Positions 25,957 to 39,108 of a DNA stretch of 64,000 nt are shown one piece after another. The translations under genes and the position numbers were made by a program. The notes beneath the pieces were generated by a model. The model was given only the letters and a program-made list of their open reading frames with translations, was not told the origin of the DNA and did no database searches. The DNA comes from Acetobacter farinalis (GTDB lineage: Bacteria > Pseudomonadota > Alphaproteobacteria > Acetobacterales > Acetobacteraceae). The stretch spans positions 310,001 to 374,000 of the forward strand of contig NZ_JAPIUX010000001.1 in the NCBI RefSeq assembly GCF_026240015.1. Reading direction: 5' to 3'. The stretch's first letter is position 1. Every line of letters begins with the position of its first letter.

Positions 25957-27569
25957 CAGGGCGGGTCGTGTCCCTGCGGATCAGGCGAAGTTTTCTGGTT
26001 GGTCTTTCGCTGGCAACAATGCTCTCGGGGTGCGATATGGCCCCGCGCTATAACCCGACAAAGCTGAAACTCCCCGCCCAGTGGGAAGGGCAGGAGCATG
26101 GTGTGCTTCAGTCCGCCCGCCCGGCGGATGATGCCATCCGGCCTGACTGGTGGACCATGCTGGGAGACCCTGAGCTGAACCGTCTGGAGGAGCAGGCCAT
26201 GCGCCTGAACGCGGACATCCAGGCGCAAGCGGAAGCCTTCATGCAGGCGCGTGATATGGCGATGGAAGCGAAATCCCACCTCTACCCGCAGGTGAGTGGC
26301 GCGGCCGGGGGAGAGAAATACAAAGGGTCCCGCCACAGGCTGTGGCGGGGGGCAGGCTCACAAGGGCCGGTCTACATGTCTTCCGAGCAGTATTCGGGCA
26401 CGGCATCATGGGAGCCTGATTTCTGGTCAGCTATCCGGAATAAGGTACGGATGGCCAAGCAGGGCACGCAGGCAGCCGCCGCGGCCTATGCGCTGGCCCG
26501 CCTGAGCCTGCAGGCCGAACTGGCGAGCGATTATGTCGCGCTGCGCGGGCTGGATGCGCAGGATGCCGTCTACCGGGACTCTATCCGCTACTATCAGACC
26601 GCGGTGCAGGTCACCAAAATGCGTCTGGCCGGGGCGATTGCGCCGGGTATGGATGTCTCCCGCGCGGAAACGCAGCTTTACACCACGCAGGCGCAGGAAA
26701 CAGAGGTACACACCCAGCGTGACGTGATGGAACATGCCATTGCGGTGCTGGTGAATCAGGCTCCGGCGTCCTTCCATATCGCGCCGGTGCAGCATCTGGC
26801 CTTTGCAGATGTGCAGCCGCCGGTGGCGCTCCCTTCCACCCTGCTGGAGCGGAGGCCTGATATCGCGGAAGCCGAGCGGCGCATGGCGCAGGCCAACAGG
26901 GCCATTGGTGTGTCGCGCGCGGCGTTCTATCCGCATATCACCTTCAACGCCATGACAGGCTTCATGGATAACGGGTTTGATCTCGCATCCCTGTCCAACT
27001 CCATGTACCAGTTTGGCGTGCAGGCTCTGCTTCCGCTGTTTCAGGGTGGTTTGAGGCGTGCGGAACTCCAGCGGAACTGGTCACAATACCGGCAGCAGGA
27101 AGACCTGTACCGCAGCACGGTGCTCGATGCGTTTCAGGAGGTGGAAGATAACCTGACACGCACCACGCGCCTGAAGACGGAAGCAGGCCAGCAGAGTAAT
27201 GCCGTGGATGCCGCACTGCATACACAGACCATGACCATGGCCCTGTATACCGGCGGGCTGACAAACTATCTGGATGTCGTGGTGGCACAGGTGGCGGCCC
27301 TGAATGCCCGCATTGCCCTTGTGCAGGTGCAGACGCGCGCGGTGAATGCGCGTGTGGAGCTGATTCGCGCTCTGGGTGGGGGGTGGTCCCGCGCGGATCT
27401 GCCTCAGTCGGACAAGATCATGCCGTTCCAGCCGCTGCAGTATGGGCATCTGCGCCATGCGGCCCCTCTGGCGGGCATCAGCACGCAGGGTGATCCGGCA
27501 GCGGCTGATCTCACCTCGGGTGACGCAAATGTGTCCCACCCCCTTGACAGGTCCGGCGCGCACCGGTAA
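25953..27569 (+). CDS. outer-membrane factor lipoprotein (NodT/OprM family)
   Basis: A 538-aa TolC-like channel subunit. It has a lipoprotein signal (FLVGLSLATMLSGC, lipid-anchored Cys at about residue 28), then MAPRYNPTKLKLPAQW, and two repeated halves of long helices with beta strands: SGTASWEPDFWSAIRNKV in the first and LLERRPDIAEAERRMAQAN before the second, both NodT-family signatures. Unusually, about 45 residues follow the last helix (ending SHPLDRSGAHR) and overlap a candidate terminator and a promoter-like TTGACA for the ribosomal operon next door. It closes the tripartite pump operon. Confidence 0.92.
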   Translation: MTGRVVSLRIRRSFLVGLSLATMLSGCDMAPRYNPTKLKLPAQWEGQEHGVLQSARPADDAIRPDWWTMLGDPELNRLEEQAMRLNADIQAQAEAFMQARDMAMEAKSHLYPQVSGAAGGEKYKGSRHRLWRGAGSQGPVYMSSEQYSGTASWEPDFWSAIRNKVRMAKQGTQAAAAAYALARLSLQAELASDYVALRGLDAQDAVYRDSIRYYQTAVQVTKMRLAGAIAPGMDVSRAETQLYTTQAQETEVHTQRDVMEHAIAVLVNQAPASFHIAPVQHLAFADVQPPVALPSTLLERRPDIAEAERRMAQANRAIGVSRAAFYPHITFNAMTGFMDNGFDLASLSNSMYQFGVQALLPLFQGGLRRAELQRNWSQYRQQEDLYRSTVLDAFQEVEDNLTRTTRLKTEAGQQSNAVDAALHTQTMTMALYTGGLTNYLDVVVAQVAALNARIALVQVQTRAVNARVELIRALGGGWSRADLPQSDKIMPFQPLQYGHLRHAAPLAGISTQGDPAAADLTSGDANVSHPLDRSGAHR

Positions 27570-27572
27570 GCG
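27544..27572 (+). promoter_or_regulatory. possible promoter upstream of rplK, inside the OMF gene end
   Basis: A consensus -35 hexamer TTGACA (27544-27549) lies inside the last codons of the outer-membrane-factor gene. With 17-nt spacing the -10 would be TAAGCG, a poor match. It is the only good -35 near rplK, but the hairpin just downstream would sit in its transcript, so the assignment is weak. Confidence 0.35.
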
Positions 27573-27579
27573 CGCCTTT
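27555..27579 (+). terminator. hairpin across the stop codon of the efflux operon
   Basis: GGCGCGC and GCGCGCC (7 bp) pair around an 8-nt loop containing the stop codon, followed by TTTCC. This is a GC-strong stem with a short U-tract and could end or attenuate the RND operon before rplK. Confidence 0.45.
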
Positions 27580-27675
27580 CCTATCGGAACGCGGGAGGCT
27601 CATCCTGTGCCATGACGTATGGCGCAGAGAGTCGCGAGAACCGCGGTCCGGGTTCAATAATGAGGAGTCCCGGAT

Positions 27676-28107
27676 ATGGCCAAAAAAGTTGTTGGCTACA
27701 TCAAGCTTCAGATTCCCGCTGGCAAGGCGAACCCTTCGCCGCCGGTTGGTCCCGCGCTCGGTCAGCGTGGTCTGAACATCATGCAGTTCTGTAAAGAGTT
27801 CAACGCCAAGACGCAGAATCTTGAGCCTGGTATGCCGATTCCGGTCGTCATCACCGCTTATGCAGACCGTACGTTCAGCTTCATCACCAAAACCCCGCCG
27901 AACACGCACTTCCTGCTCAAGGCCGCCAAGATCTCCAAAGGCAGCCAGACGGTTGGCAAGTCTGCCCCAATTGGCAAGGTGACCATGGGTCAGTTGCGCG
28001 AAATCGCGGAACAGAAATTCCAGGACATGAACGCCAACGATATCGACGGTGCCGTGCGGATGCTGGTTGGTTCCGCCCGTTCCATCGGTCTGACGGTGGA
28101 GGGCTGA
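27676..28107 (+). CDS. rplK: 50S ribosomal protein L11
   Basis: A 143-aa protein of the GTPase-associated centre; with L10/L12 it contacts EF-G and EF-Tu and is needed for the stringent response through RelA. The N-terminal domain has the proline-rich switch GKANPSPPVGPALGQRGLNI, the thiostrepton-binding segment. The C-terminal domain with KVTMGQLREIAEQKFQDMNA binds 23S rRNA. Ribosome-binding GAGGAG lies 9 nt before the ATG. Normally secE-nusG is directly upstream; here an efflux operon is, 106 nt away. Confidence 0.98.
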   Translation: MAKKVVGYIKLQIPAGKANPSPPVGPALGQRGLNIMQFCKEFNAKTQNLEPGMPIPVVITAYADRTFSFITKTPPNTHFLLKAAKISKGSQTVGKSAPIGKVTMGQLREIAEQKFQDMNANDIDGAVRMLVGSARSIGLTVEG

Positions 28108-28111
28108 GAAT

Positions 28112-28804
28112 ATGGCTAAGAACAAGCGTATTGCCGCTGCACGCAGCAAGGTGACACACGGCCACATTTACGGGCTGGACGAAGCGATTGCTCTGGTGAA
28201 GGGTAACGCGACGGCAAAGTTCGACGAAACGGTTGAAATCTCCCTCAACCTGGGTATCGACCCGCGTCATGCTGACCAGATGGTTCGTGGCTTCGTCTCC
28301 CTGCCGAACGGCACGGGCAAGACACTGCGCGTTGGCGTGTTCGCACGCGGTGCGAAGGCTGAAGAAGCGACCGCCGCTGGTGCTGACGTTGTTGGCGCTG
28401 AAGACCTGATGGAAAAAGTGCAGGCTGGCGAAATCGCATTCGACCGCTGCATTGCAACCCCGGACATGATGGCTCTGGTTGGTCGTCTGGGTAAGATCCT
28501 CGGTCCGCGTGGCCTGATGCCGAACCCCAAGCTGGGCACCGTGACCATGGACGTGAAGGGTGCCGTTACGGCAGCCAAGTCCGGTCAGGTTGAATACCGC
28601 GCTGAAAAAGCCGGTATCGTTCACGCTGGCATCGGCAAGGCTTCTTTCGATGAAGCGAAGCTGGCTGAAAATGCCCGCGCGTTCGTTGATGCCGTGCAGA
28701 AGGCTCGTCCGTCTGGTGCGAAGGGCACATACCTCAAGAAGGTTGCTCTTTCCTCCACCATGGGTCCGGGCGTTCAGCTGGACGTCTCAGCCTTCGCAGG
28801 CTGA
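28112..28804 (+). CDS. rplA: 50S ribosomal protein L1
   Basis: A 230-aa protein of the L1 stalk that helps release deacylated tRNA from the E site. In E. coli L1 also represses translation of the rplK-rplA mRNA by binding a 23S-like site. Conserved blocks are seen: GNATAKFDETVEISLNLGIDP near residue 30, GRLGKILGPRGLMPNPKLGT at about 122-141 and the C-terminal KGTYLKKVALSSTMGPGV. It begins 4 nt after the rplK stop, so the two are translated together. Confidence 0.98.
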   Translation: MAKNKRIAAARSKVTHGHIYGLDEAIALVKGNATAKFDETVEISLNLGIDPRHADQMVRGFVSLPNGTGKTLRVGVFARGAKAEEATAAGADVVGAEDLMEKVQAGEIAFDRCIATPDMMALVGRLGKILGPRGLMPNPKLGTVTMDVKGAVTAAKSGQVEYRAEKAGIVHAGIGKASFDEAKLAENARAFVDAVQKARPSGAKGTYLKKVALSSTMGPGVQLDVSAFAG

Positions 28805-29091
28805 GTTTGAGATGCTGCTGCATCGGGCCTCGGTCCGGTGCGGCACATTAAGGGAAGTCGGCCTTCGGGCTGTGCTTCCCGACCTGTCCGAGATCACACG
28901 TGGCGTCATGCCATAAAAACCCCTGGGGTTTGCGCGTGTAAGACGGGGATGCTGGTTGCAGGCTGTTTTTCGGCAGGCTCCGGGTATTCCGTTTGAAGGA
29001 CAGGCGAGCGGATTTCACGTTGCTTTGTGAAATCCTGAGGGCAACCCGCTTTGTCTGGCCAAGGCTGGATAAAGCAAGACGGAGACGGGAT
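28805..29091 (+). promoter_or_regulatory. L10 leader between rplA and rplJ
   Basis: 287 nt with no convincing gene. It holds a stable hairpin (28852-28880) of GGGAAG/CTTCCC closing an inner GCC-TTCG-GGC tetraloop stem, and a second perfect 9-bp stem GGATTTCAC/GTGAAATCC (29010-29035) about 57 nt before rplJ. In bacteria L10-(L12)4 binds the leader of its own mRNA to repress rplJL, so these are candidate autoregulatory structures. A 34-codon ORF (28812-28916) is open but lacks a good ribosome-binding site. Confidence 0.6.
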
Positions 29092-29616
29092 TTGAACCGT
29101 ACGGAAAAGCAGGCCGCTGTTGCAGCCCTTGCCGCCGTGTTTGCCGAAACGTCCATGGTTGTGGTGACCCGGAATGCCGGGTTGACCGTAGCTGATGTGA
29201 CGGATCTGCGACGCAAAGTGCGTGCAGCGGGTGCAACTTACAAGGTCGCAAAAAACCGGCTGGCAACTCTCGCCCTGGATGGGACCCAGTTCGACGGCAT
29301 CGTGCCGATGCTTAAAGGACCAACCGCCCTTGCTTGGGCAGCTGATCCGGTAGCAGTGGCAAAGGTGATCGTCGAGTTCGCCAAAACCAATGACAAGCTT
29401 GAGCTGGTCGGGGGTTCTCTTGGTTCACAGGTGCTTGACGCCGCTGGACTGAAGGCTCTGGCCGAACTGCCGTCTCTGGATGAACTGCGCGCGCAGCTCG
29501 TGGGTCTTATCTCCACGCCCGCTACGCGTATCGCAGCGGTCACCCAGGCGCCGGCAGCGCAGCTTGCCCGGGTTTTTGGGGCCTATGCCAAAACGGGTGA
29601 GGCGGAAGCCGCCTGA
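29092..29616 (+). CDS. rplJ: 50S ribosomal protein L10
   Basis: A 174-aa base of the L12 stalk; its C-terminal helix anchors L12 dimers. The protein begins LNRTEKQAAV, and homologues start MxRxEK, so the initiator is TTG with GGAGACGG 5-6 nt upstream. The ATG-like codons further upstream belong to the leader and not to the protein. The rRNA-binding motif (RKVRAAGATYKVAKNRLA, about residues 40-57) and the C-terminal L12-binding helix (AAQLARVFGAYA) are intact. A TTG start may keep L10 synthesis low relative to L12. Confidence 0.95.
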   Translation: MNRTEKQAAVAALAAVFAETSMVVVTRNAGLTVADVTDLRRKVRAAGATYKVAKNRLATLALDGTQFDGIVPMLKGPTALAWAADPVAVAKVIVEFAKTNDKLELVGGSLGSQVLDAAGLKALAELPSLDELRAQLVGLISTPATRIAAVTQAPAAQLARVFGAYAKTGEAEAA

Positions 29617-29714
29617 AGCACGCCTTCTTCTGAAGACGTGTTCAAGAAATCGCACGACCTTTCATCTGGGAGGTTGTGCTTTGCAAACCAGTGATTATAT
29701 TAGGAAGTCCAATC

Positions 29715-30089
<375 letters not shown>

Positions 30090-30100
30090 GTTTGCCAGAA

Positions 30101-30124
30101 CCCCGCTGCCTCAGGCTGGCGGGG
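30101..30124 (+). promoter_or_regulatory. hairpin after rplL (attenuator or processing site)
   Basis: CCCCGC and GCGGGG close a structure with an inner TGCC-TCA-GGCT stem, 11 nt after the rplL stop. There is no T-run. In E. coli this position carries the rplL-rpoB attenuator and an RNase III site, so a similar job is likely. Confidence 0.5.
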
Positions 30125-30247
30125 TGATGCAAGAGGTTTTCGGGTGGGGGTGTGTTGCCTCTGCCCGTTTGCCTGTTCCGGATCCGGTTCGGGGCGGGTA
30201 TATAAGTCGGGATTTCCCGGCGTGAGTGAAGGCCGGTTACTACAGAT

Positions 30248-30290
30248 CGGACCATCAGGCCCGCGGTAAAGCGGCGGGCCTGATGGTCCG
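30248..30290 (+). promoter_or_regulatory. 17-bp perfect hairpin in the rpoB leader
   Basis: Two arms of 17 nt (30248-30264 and 30274-30290) are exact reverse complements around the 9-nt loop GGTAAAGCG. The stem ends about 25 nt before the rpoB start codon and has no downstream T-run, so it looks like an RNA processing or translation-control element rather than a terminator. Confidence 0.65.
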
Positions 30291-30315
30291 AGACAAGGGC
30301 GGGGCAGGAGCGACG

Positions 30316-33300
30316 ATGAACGCAATCACCAAATCGTTCACAGGACGGAAGCGGATTCGCAAGAGTTTCGGGCGGATCCCCGAAATCGCTCCGATGCCGA
30401 ACCTGATTGACGTGCAGCGTGCGTCTTACGAGACGTTTCTTCAGGCGAATGTGTCGCCTGATGCGCGCACACCGACAGGTTTGCAGGAGGTTTTCCGGTC
30501 TGTATTCCCGATTAACGACTTTGCAGGTCGCGGGCGGCTCGAATTCGTCAGCTACGAATTCGAAGAGCCGAAATATGATGTTGAAGAATGCATTCAGCGC
30601 GGGCTGACCTATTCCGCTCCGCTGAAAGTCATCCTCCGTCTCATTGTATGGGATGTGGATGAAGACACAGGGTCCCGTTCTATCCGGGATATCAAGGAGC
30701 AGCCGGTCTATATGGGCGACATGCCCCTGATGACCGATAACGGCACCTTTATCATCAACGGGACCGAGCGTGTCATCGTCAGCCAGATGCACCGTTCTCC
30801 CGGCGTGTTCTTTGATCACGACAAGGGCAAGACGCACTCTTCAGGCAAATATCTGTTTGCTGCCCGCGTCATCCCGTATCGCGGGTCCTGGCTGGACTTC
30901 GAGTTCGATGCCAAAGACCTGATCTATGTGCGTATCGACCGCAAGCGCAAGCTGCCTGTCACCACGCTGCTCTATGCGCTGGAAGGCGCTGCCTCCGCTG
31001 CTGCCCGCAAGGCAAAGCTGGCGGAAGGGGGCGATGTTGATGCTCTGGATATCAAGGGGATGGATGATAACGAAATCCTCTCCTATTTCTATGACACCGT
31101 CGTCTTCACGAAAACCGCCAAGGGCTGGGCACGTCCGTTCGATGCGGACTCCTTCCGTGGCATGAAGCTGCTTGCGCCGCTGGTGGATGCTGAAACCGGT
31201 GAAATCGTCGCCGAGGCAGAAGCGAAGCTGACAGCGCGCATGGTGCGCAAGATTGCCGAAAAAACCCGCGAAGTGCTGGTTGGTGATATTGATCTGCTGG
31301 GCCGCTTTATCGCCCACGATATCGTCAACACGGACACGGGCGAGATCTATGCCGAAGCCGGTGACGAAATCACTGAAGCTACGCTGACGGATCTGGCTGA
31401 AGCCGGGATTACGGACCTGCCGGTTCTGGCGATTGATGCCGCCAAGGGGCCGTGGATCCGGAATACGCTGGTTGTTGATAAAAACAGCTCACGTGATGAA
31501 GCGCTGATTGATATCTACCGCGTCATGCGCCCCGGTGAGCCGCCGACGGCTGAAACCGCCGATGCCATGTTCCATGGCCTGTTCTTTGACCCGGACCGTT
31601 ATGACCTCTCTTCGGTCGGTCGTGTGAAAATGAACATGCGGCTTGATATTGATGTGCCGGACACCGTGCGCGTGCTGCGCAAGGAAGATATCCTGCGCAC
31701 CATCAAGGTCATGTGTGAACTGAAAGACGGCCGCGGTCAGGTCGATGATATTGATAACCTTGGTAACCGCCGCGTCCGCTCGGTTGGTGAACTGATGGAA
31801 AACCAGTATCGCGTTGGCCTGCTGCGTATGGAACGCGCCATTCGCGAGCGTATGGGCTCTGTCGATATTGATACGGTCATGCCGCATGACCTGATCAACG
31901 CGAAGCCTGCCGCCGCTGCTGTGCGTGAGTTCTTCGGGTCTTCCCAGCTCAGCCAGTTCATGGACCAGACCAACCCGCTCTCTGAAGTCACGCACAAGCG
32001 TCGTCTTTCAGCGCTTGGCCCGGGCGGTCTGACCCGTGAACGCGCAGGCTTTGAAGTGCGTGACGTTCATCCGACCCATTATGGCCGTATCTGCCCGATT
32101 GAAACGCCGGAAGGCCCGAACATCGGTCTGATCAACTCGCTCTCCACCTACGCCAAGGTGAACAAGTACGGCTTTATTGAAACGCCGTATCGCCTGGTGA
32201 AAGACGGCGTTCTTCAGGATGGCTGGAAATATCTGTCCGCCATGGAAGAAGAAAAGCTGGTCGTGGCGCAGGCGGATGCCAAGCAGAGCGCCGATGGCAC
32301 GCTGACGGGTGAACTGGTGTCCGTGCGTCGTGGTGGGGACTTCCGCCTCGTGCCGCCGACTGAAGTGACGGCGTGTGACGTTTCCCCCAAGCAGCTTGTG
32401 TCTGTTGCTGCGGCGCTGATCCCGTTCCTTGAGAACGATGACGCGAACCGCGCACTGATGGGCTCGAACATGCAGCGTCAGGCTGTGCCGCTGGTGCGCT
32501 CTGATGCGCCGCTGGTTGGCACAGGGATGGAAGCCGCAGTGGCTCATGACTCCGGTGCGACAATCGTTGCCCGCCGTCAGGGTATTGTGGACCAGATCGA
32601 CGGTGCGCGTATCGTTGTCCGTGCAACGGATGAAAACGGTTCCACGCAGGGTGTCGATATCTATCGTCTGCGGAAGTATTCCCGCTCCAACCAGTCCACC
32701 TGCATCAACCAGCGTCCGCTGGTCCATGTGGGGGATACGGTTCGCGCTGGTGATATTATTGCGGATGGTCCGTCCACGGAGCTGGGTGAACTGGCTCTGG
32801 GCCGTAACACGCTCGTCGCGTTCATGCCCTGGAATGGTTACAACTTCGAAGACTCCATCCTGATCTCCGAACGTATTGCGAAAGATGACGTGTTTACCTC
32901 GATCCATATCGAGGAATTCGAAGTCATGGCGCGTGATACCAAGCTCGGTCAGGAAGAAATCACGCGTGACATCCCCAATGTGGGTGAAGAAGCGCTGCGG
33001 AACCTGGACGAAGCAGGCATTGTGTATGTCGGCGCTGAAGTGAACCCCGGTGATATTCTCATCGGTAAGGTCACGCCAAAGGGTGAAAGCCCGATGACAC
33101 CGGAAGAAAAGCTTCTGCGTGCCATCTTCGGTGAAAAAGCATCCGATGTGCGGGATACGTCTCTGCGCCTGCCGCCCGGCACCACCGGCACCATTGTTGA
33201 CGTCCGCGTGTTCTCACGCCGTGGCGTGGACAAGGACGAACGTGCGATGGCGATTGAACGCGCCGAAATCGAACGTCTGTCCAAGGACCGTGATGACGAG

Positions 33301-34488
33301 CGCGCCATTCAGGAACGTTCCTTCTACAGCCGTCTGCGTGAGAAGCTGCTGGATCAGACCGCTGGTGCGGGCTTCAAGGGTATTCGCTCCGGCACCGTGA
33401 TCACGGATGAGGTTCTGGACGAGCATCCTCGCGGCGCATGGCGCAACATTGTTGTGGCCTCTGATGAGGTGATGGCTGAGCTGGAAACGCTGCGTCGTGA
33501 ATTTGATGCCTCTGTGGCAAAAATTCAGGCCCGCTTCGAAAGCAAGGTTGAAAAGCTGCAGCGCGGTGATGAACTGCCGCCCGGCGTGATGAAAATGGTC
33601 AAGGTCTTTGTTGCCGTGAAGCGCAAGCTTCAGCCGGGTGACAAAATGGCCGGTCGTCACGGAAACAAGGGTGTGGTCTCACGCGTGGTGCCGGTTGAAG
33701 ACATGCCGTTCCTGGAAGATGGCACGTCGGTCGACATCGTGCTGAATCCGCTGGGTGTGCCGTCTCGTATGAACGTGGGGCAGATTCTGGAAACGCATCT
33801 TGGCTGGGCATGCGCCAATATCGGGCGCGGCATCGGTGATCTGGTGGATGAATACCAGCGCACGGGTGAGAAGCGTCAGGAACTGCTGGATCGTCTCAAG
33901 GATGTCTATGGGCAGAACATCTATGATGATGCCATTGCCAATATGGACAACAAAGAGCTGACCGAGCTGTGCAACAACCTGCGCAAGGGCGTGCCCATTG
34001 CAACGCCGGTGTTTGATGGTGCGTCCATTCCGGATATCGAAGCCATGCTTGAAAAGGCAGGGGTTGATAAATCCGGGCAGTCGCAGCTGATTGATGGTCG
34101 TACGGGTGAGCCGTTCGAGCGCAAGACCACAGTCGGTTACATCTACATGCTCAAGCTGCATCACCTTGTTGATGACAAGATCCATGCACGCTCCATCGGT
34201 CCGTATTCGCTTGTGACCCAGCAGCCGCTGGGTGGTAAGGCGCAGTTCGGTGGCCAGCGCTTTGGTGAAATGGAAGTCTGGGCTCTGGAAGCCTATGGTG
34301 CGGCCTATACGCTGCAGGAAATGCTGACGGTGAAATCGGATGACGTGTCCGGTCGAACCAAGGTCTATGAAGCCATTGTGCGTGAGCAGGATGACTTCGA
34401 AGCCGGCATTCCGGAAAGCTTTAACGTTCTGATCAAGGAACTGAAATCCCTTGGCCTTAATGTTGAGCTGGAGCAGGGGACCAAATAA
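30316..34488 (+). CDS. rpoB: DNA-directed RNA polymerase subunit beta
   Basis: A 1390-aa catalytic subunit forming one pincer of RNA polymerase. The rifampicin pocket is wild type: GSSQLSQFMDQ from residue 541, with His560 and Ser565 (E. coli 526 and 531) unchanged, predicting sensitivity. Other signatures: YGRICPIETPEGPNIGLINSL, VAFMPWNGYNFEDSILIS, the KMAGRHGNKGVVS motif and the C-terminal GGKAQFGGQRFGEMEVWALEAYGAA. The start was placed at the ATG after GGCAGGAG, since the family begins M-(few)-SFTGRKRIRKSFG. It follows the hairpin leader and precedes rpoC by 93 nt. Confidence 0.99.
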   Translation: MNAITKSFTGRKRIRKSFGRIPEIAPMPNLIDVQRASYETFLQANVSPDARTPTGLQEVFRSVFPINDFAGRGRLEFVSYEFEEPKYDVEECIQRGLTYSAPLKVILRLIVWDVDEDTGSRSIRDIKEQPVYMGDMPLMTDNGTFIINGTERVIVSQMHRSPGVFFDHDKGKTHSSGKYLFAARVIPYRGSWLDFEFDAKDLIYVRIDRKRKLPVTTLLYALEGAASAAARKAKLAEGGDVDALDIKGMDDNEILSYFYDTVVFTKTAKGWARPFDADSFRGMKLLAPLVDAETGEIVAEAEAKLTARMVRKIAEKTREVLVGDIDLLGRFIAHDIVNTDTGEIYAEAGDEITEATLTDLAEAGITDLPVLAIDAAKGPWIRNTLVVDKNSSRDEALIDIYRVMRPGEPPTAETADAMFHGLFFDPDRYDLSSVGRVKMNMRLDIDVPDTVRVLRKEDILRTIKVMCELKDGRGQVDDIDNLGNRRVRSVGELMENQYRVGLLRMERAIRERMGSVDIDTVMPHDLINAKPAAAAVREFFGSSQLSQFMDQTNPLSEVTHKRRLSALGPGGLTRERAGFEVRDVHPTHYGRICPIETPEGPNIGLINSLSTYAKVNKYGFIETPYRLVKDGVLQDGWKYLSAMEEEKLVVAQADAKQSADGTLTGELVSVRRGGDFRLVPPTEVTACDVSPKQLVSVAAALIPFLENDDANRALMGSNMQRQAVPLVRSDAPLVGTGMEAAVAHDSGATIVARRQGIVDQIDGARIVVRATDENGSTQGVDIYRLRKYSRSNQSTCINQRPLVHVGDTVRAGDIIADGPSTELGELALGRNTLVAFMPWNGYNFEDSILISERIAKDDVFTSIHIEEFEVMARDTKLGQEEITRDIPNVGEEALRNLDEAGIVYVGAEVNPGDILIGKVTPKGESPMTPEEKLLRAIFGEKASDVRDTSLRLPPGTTGTIVDVRVFSRRGVDKDERAMAIERAEIERLSKDRDDERAIQERSFYSRLREKLLDQTAGAGFKGIRSGTVITDEVLDEHPRGAWRNIVVASDEVMAELETLRREFDASVAKIQARFESKVEKLQRGDELPPGVMKMVKVFVAVKRKLQPGDKMAGRHGNKGVVSRVVPVEDMPFLEDGTSVDIVLNPLGVPSRMNVGQILETHLGWACANIGRGIGDLVDEYQRTGEKRQELLDRLKDVYGQNIYDDAIANMDNKELTELCNNLRKGVPIATPVFDGASIPDIEAMLEKAGVDKSGQSQLIDGRTGEPFERKTTVGYIYMLKLHHLVDDKIHARSIGPYSLVTQQPLGGKAQFGGQRFGEMEVWALEAYGAAYTLQEMLTVKSDDVSGRTKVYEAIVREQDDFEAGIPESFNVLIKELKSLGLNVELEQGTK

Positions 34489-34532
34489 AGGTGACCCTTC
34501 GCACCACGATCCGTTCTTATTTTAAGGGGGAG

Positions 34533-34552
34533 GCCGGAATGACGATTCCGGC
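34533..34552 (+). promoter_or_regulatory. hairpin between rpoB and rpoC
   Basis: A perfect 8-bp stem GCCGGAAT/ATTCCGGC with a GACG loop, extended outward by partial GAGG/CCTC pairing, lies about 30 nt before the rpoC start. It has no T-run and may affect mRNA stability between the two cistrons. Confidence 0.5.
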
Positions 34553-34581
34553 TCCTCATTTCCCTTTGGGGGCTTCGGCAC

Positions 34582-38757
<4,176 letters not shown>

Positions 38758-38791
38758 CGCAGCATTCGTCTGTAAAGACTGAGAAGAGGAG

Positions 38792-38826
38792 AGGGACCAG
38801 AGCATCGCTTTGGTCCCTTTCTTTTT
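38792..38826 (+). terminator. intrinsic terminator of the rplKAJL-rpoBC transcript
   Basis: AGGGACCA and TGGTCCCT form an 8-bp stem over an 11-nt loop, followed by TTCTTTTT. It lies 35 nt after the rpoC stop. Confidence 0.8.
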
Positions 38827-39108
38827 ATGAAAGGCCTTCTTTACATTTTAAAGGCCGAGAATCGCAGACCCCGCTTGACTTAAGGGGGGGGGAGCGGTAG
38901 TTAGCAGCCCTCAGCTTCTGCTCCTGTGCCGGAGCGGGGGTAAATTCGTAATTCTTGTGTAAGCATGCGGTGGGCTTCCAGTAGGAGGCGGGGCCGGATG
39001 CCTAGATAGCCCCACACGGGTGTTGTTGCCTGGTGGGTTTTTCAAATGACAGTCGGCAGTCGATAAAAAGACTAGCCGGCCGAACTGTGTAAGGATCGGG
39101 AAAGGCGC
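38827..39108 (+). promoter_or_regulatory. str operon promoter and leader
   Basis: 282 nt without a gene. A TTGACT -35 (38875-38880) is followed after 17 nt by TAGTTA, a weak -10, placing transcription start about 200 nt before rpsL. The spacer contains an unbroken run of nine G. The long leader includes a weak CCCAC/GTGGG stem followed by TTTTT (39011-39042) that could act as an attenuator. An alternative promoter cannot be excluded. Confidence 0.5.

Noticed and set aside
38881..38892. Run of nine G in the str promoter as a phase-variable tract
   Set aside because: A homopolymer inside the -35/-10 spacer of an essential operon would be harmful if unstable; length variation is possible but nothing in this single sequence supports switching.
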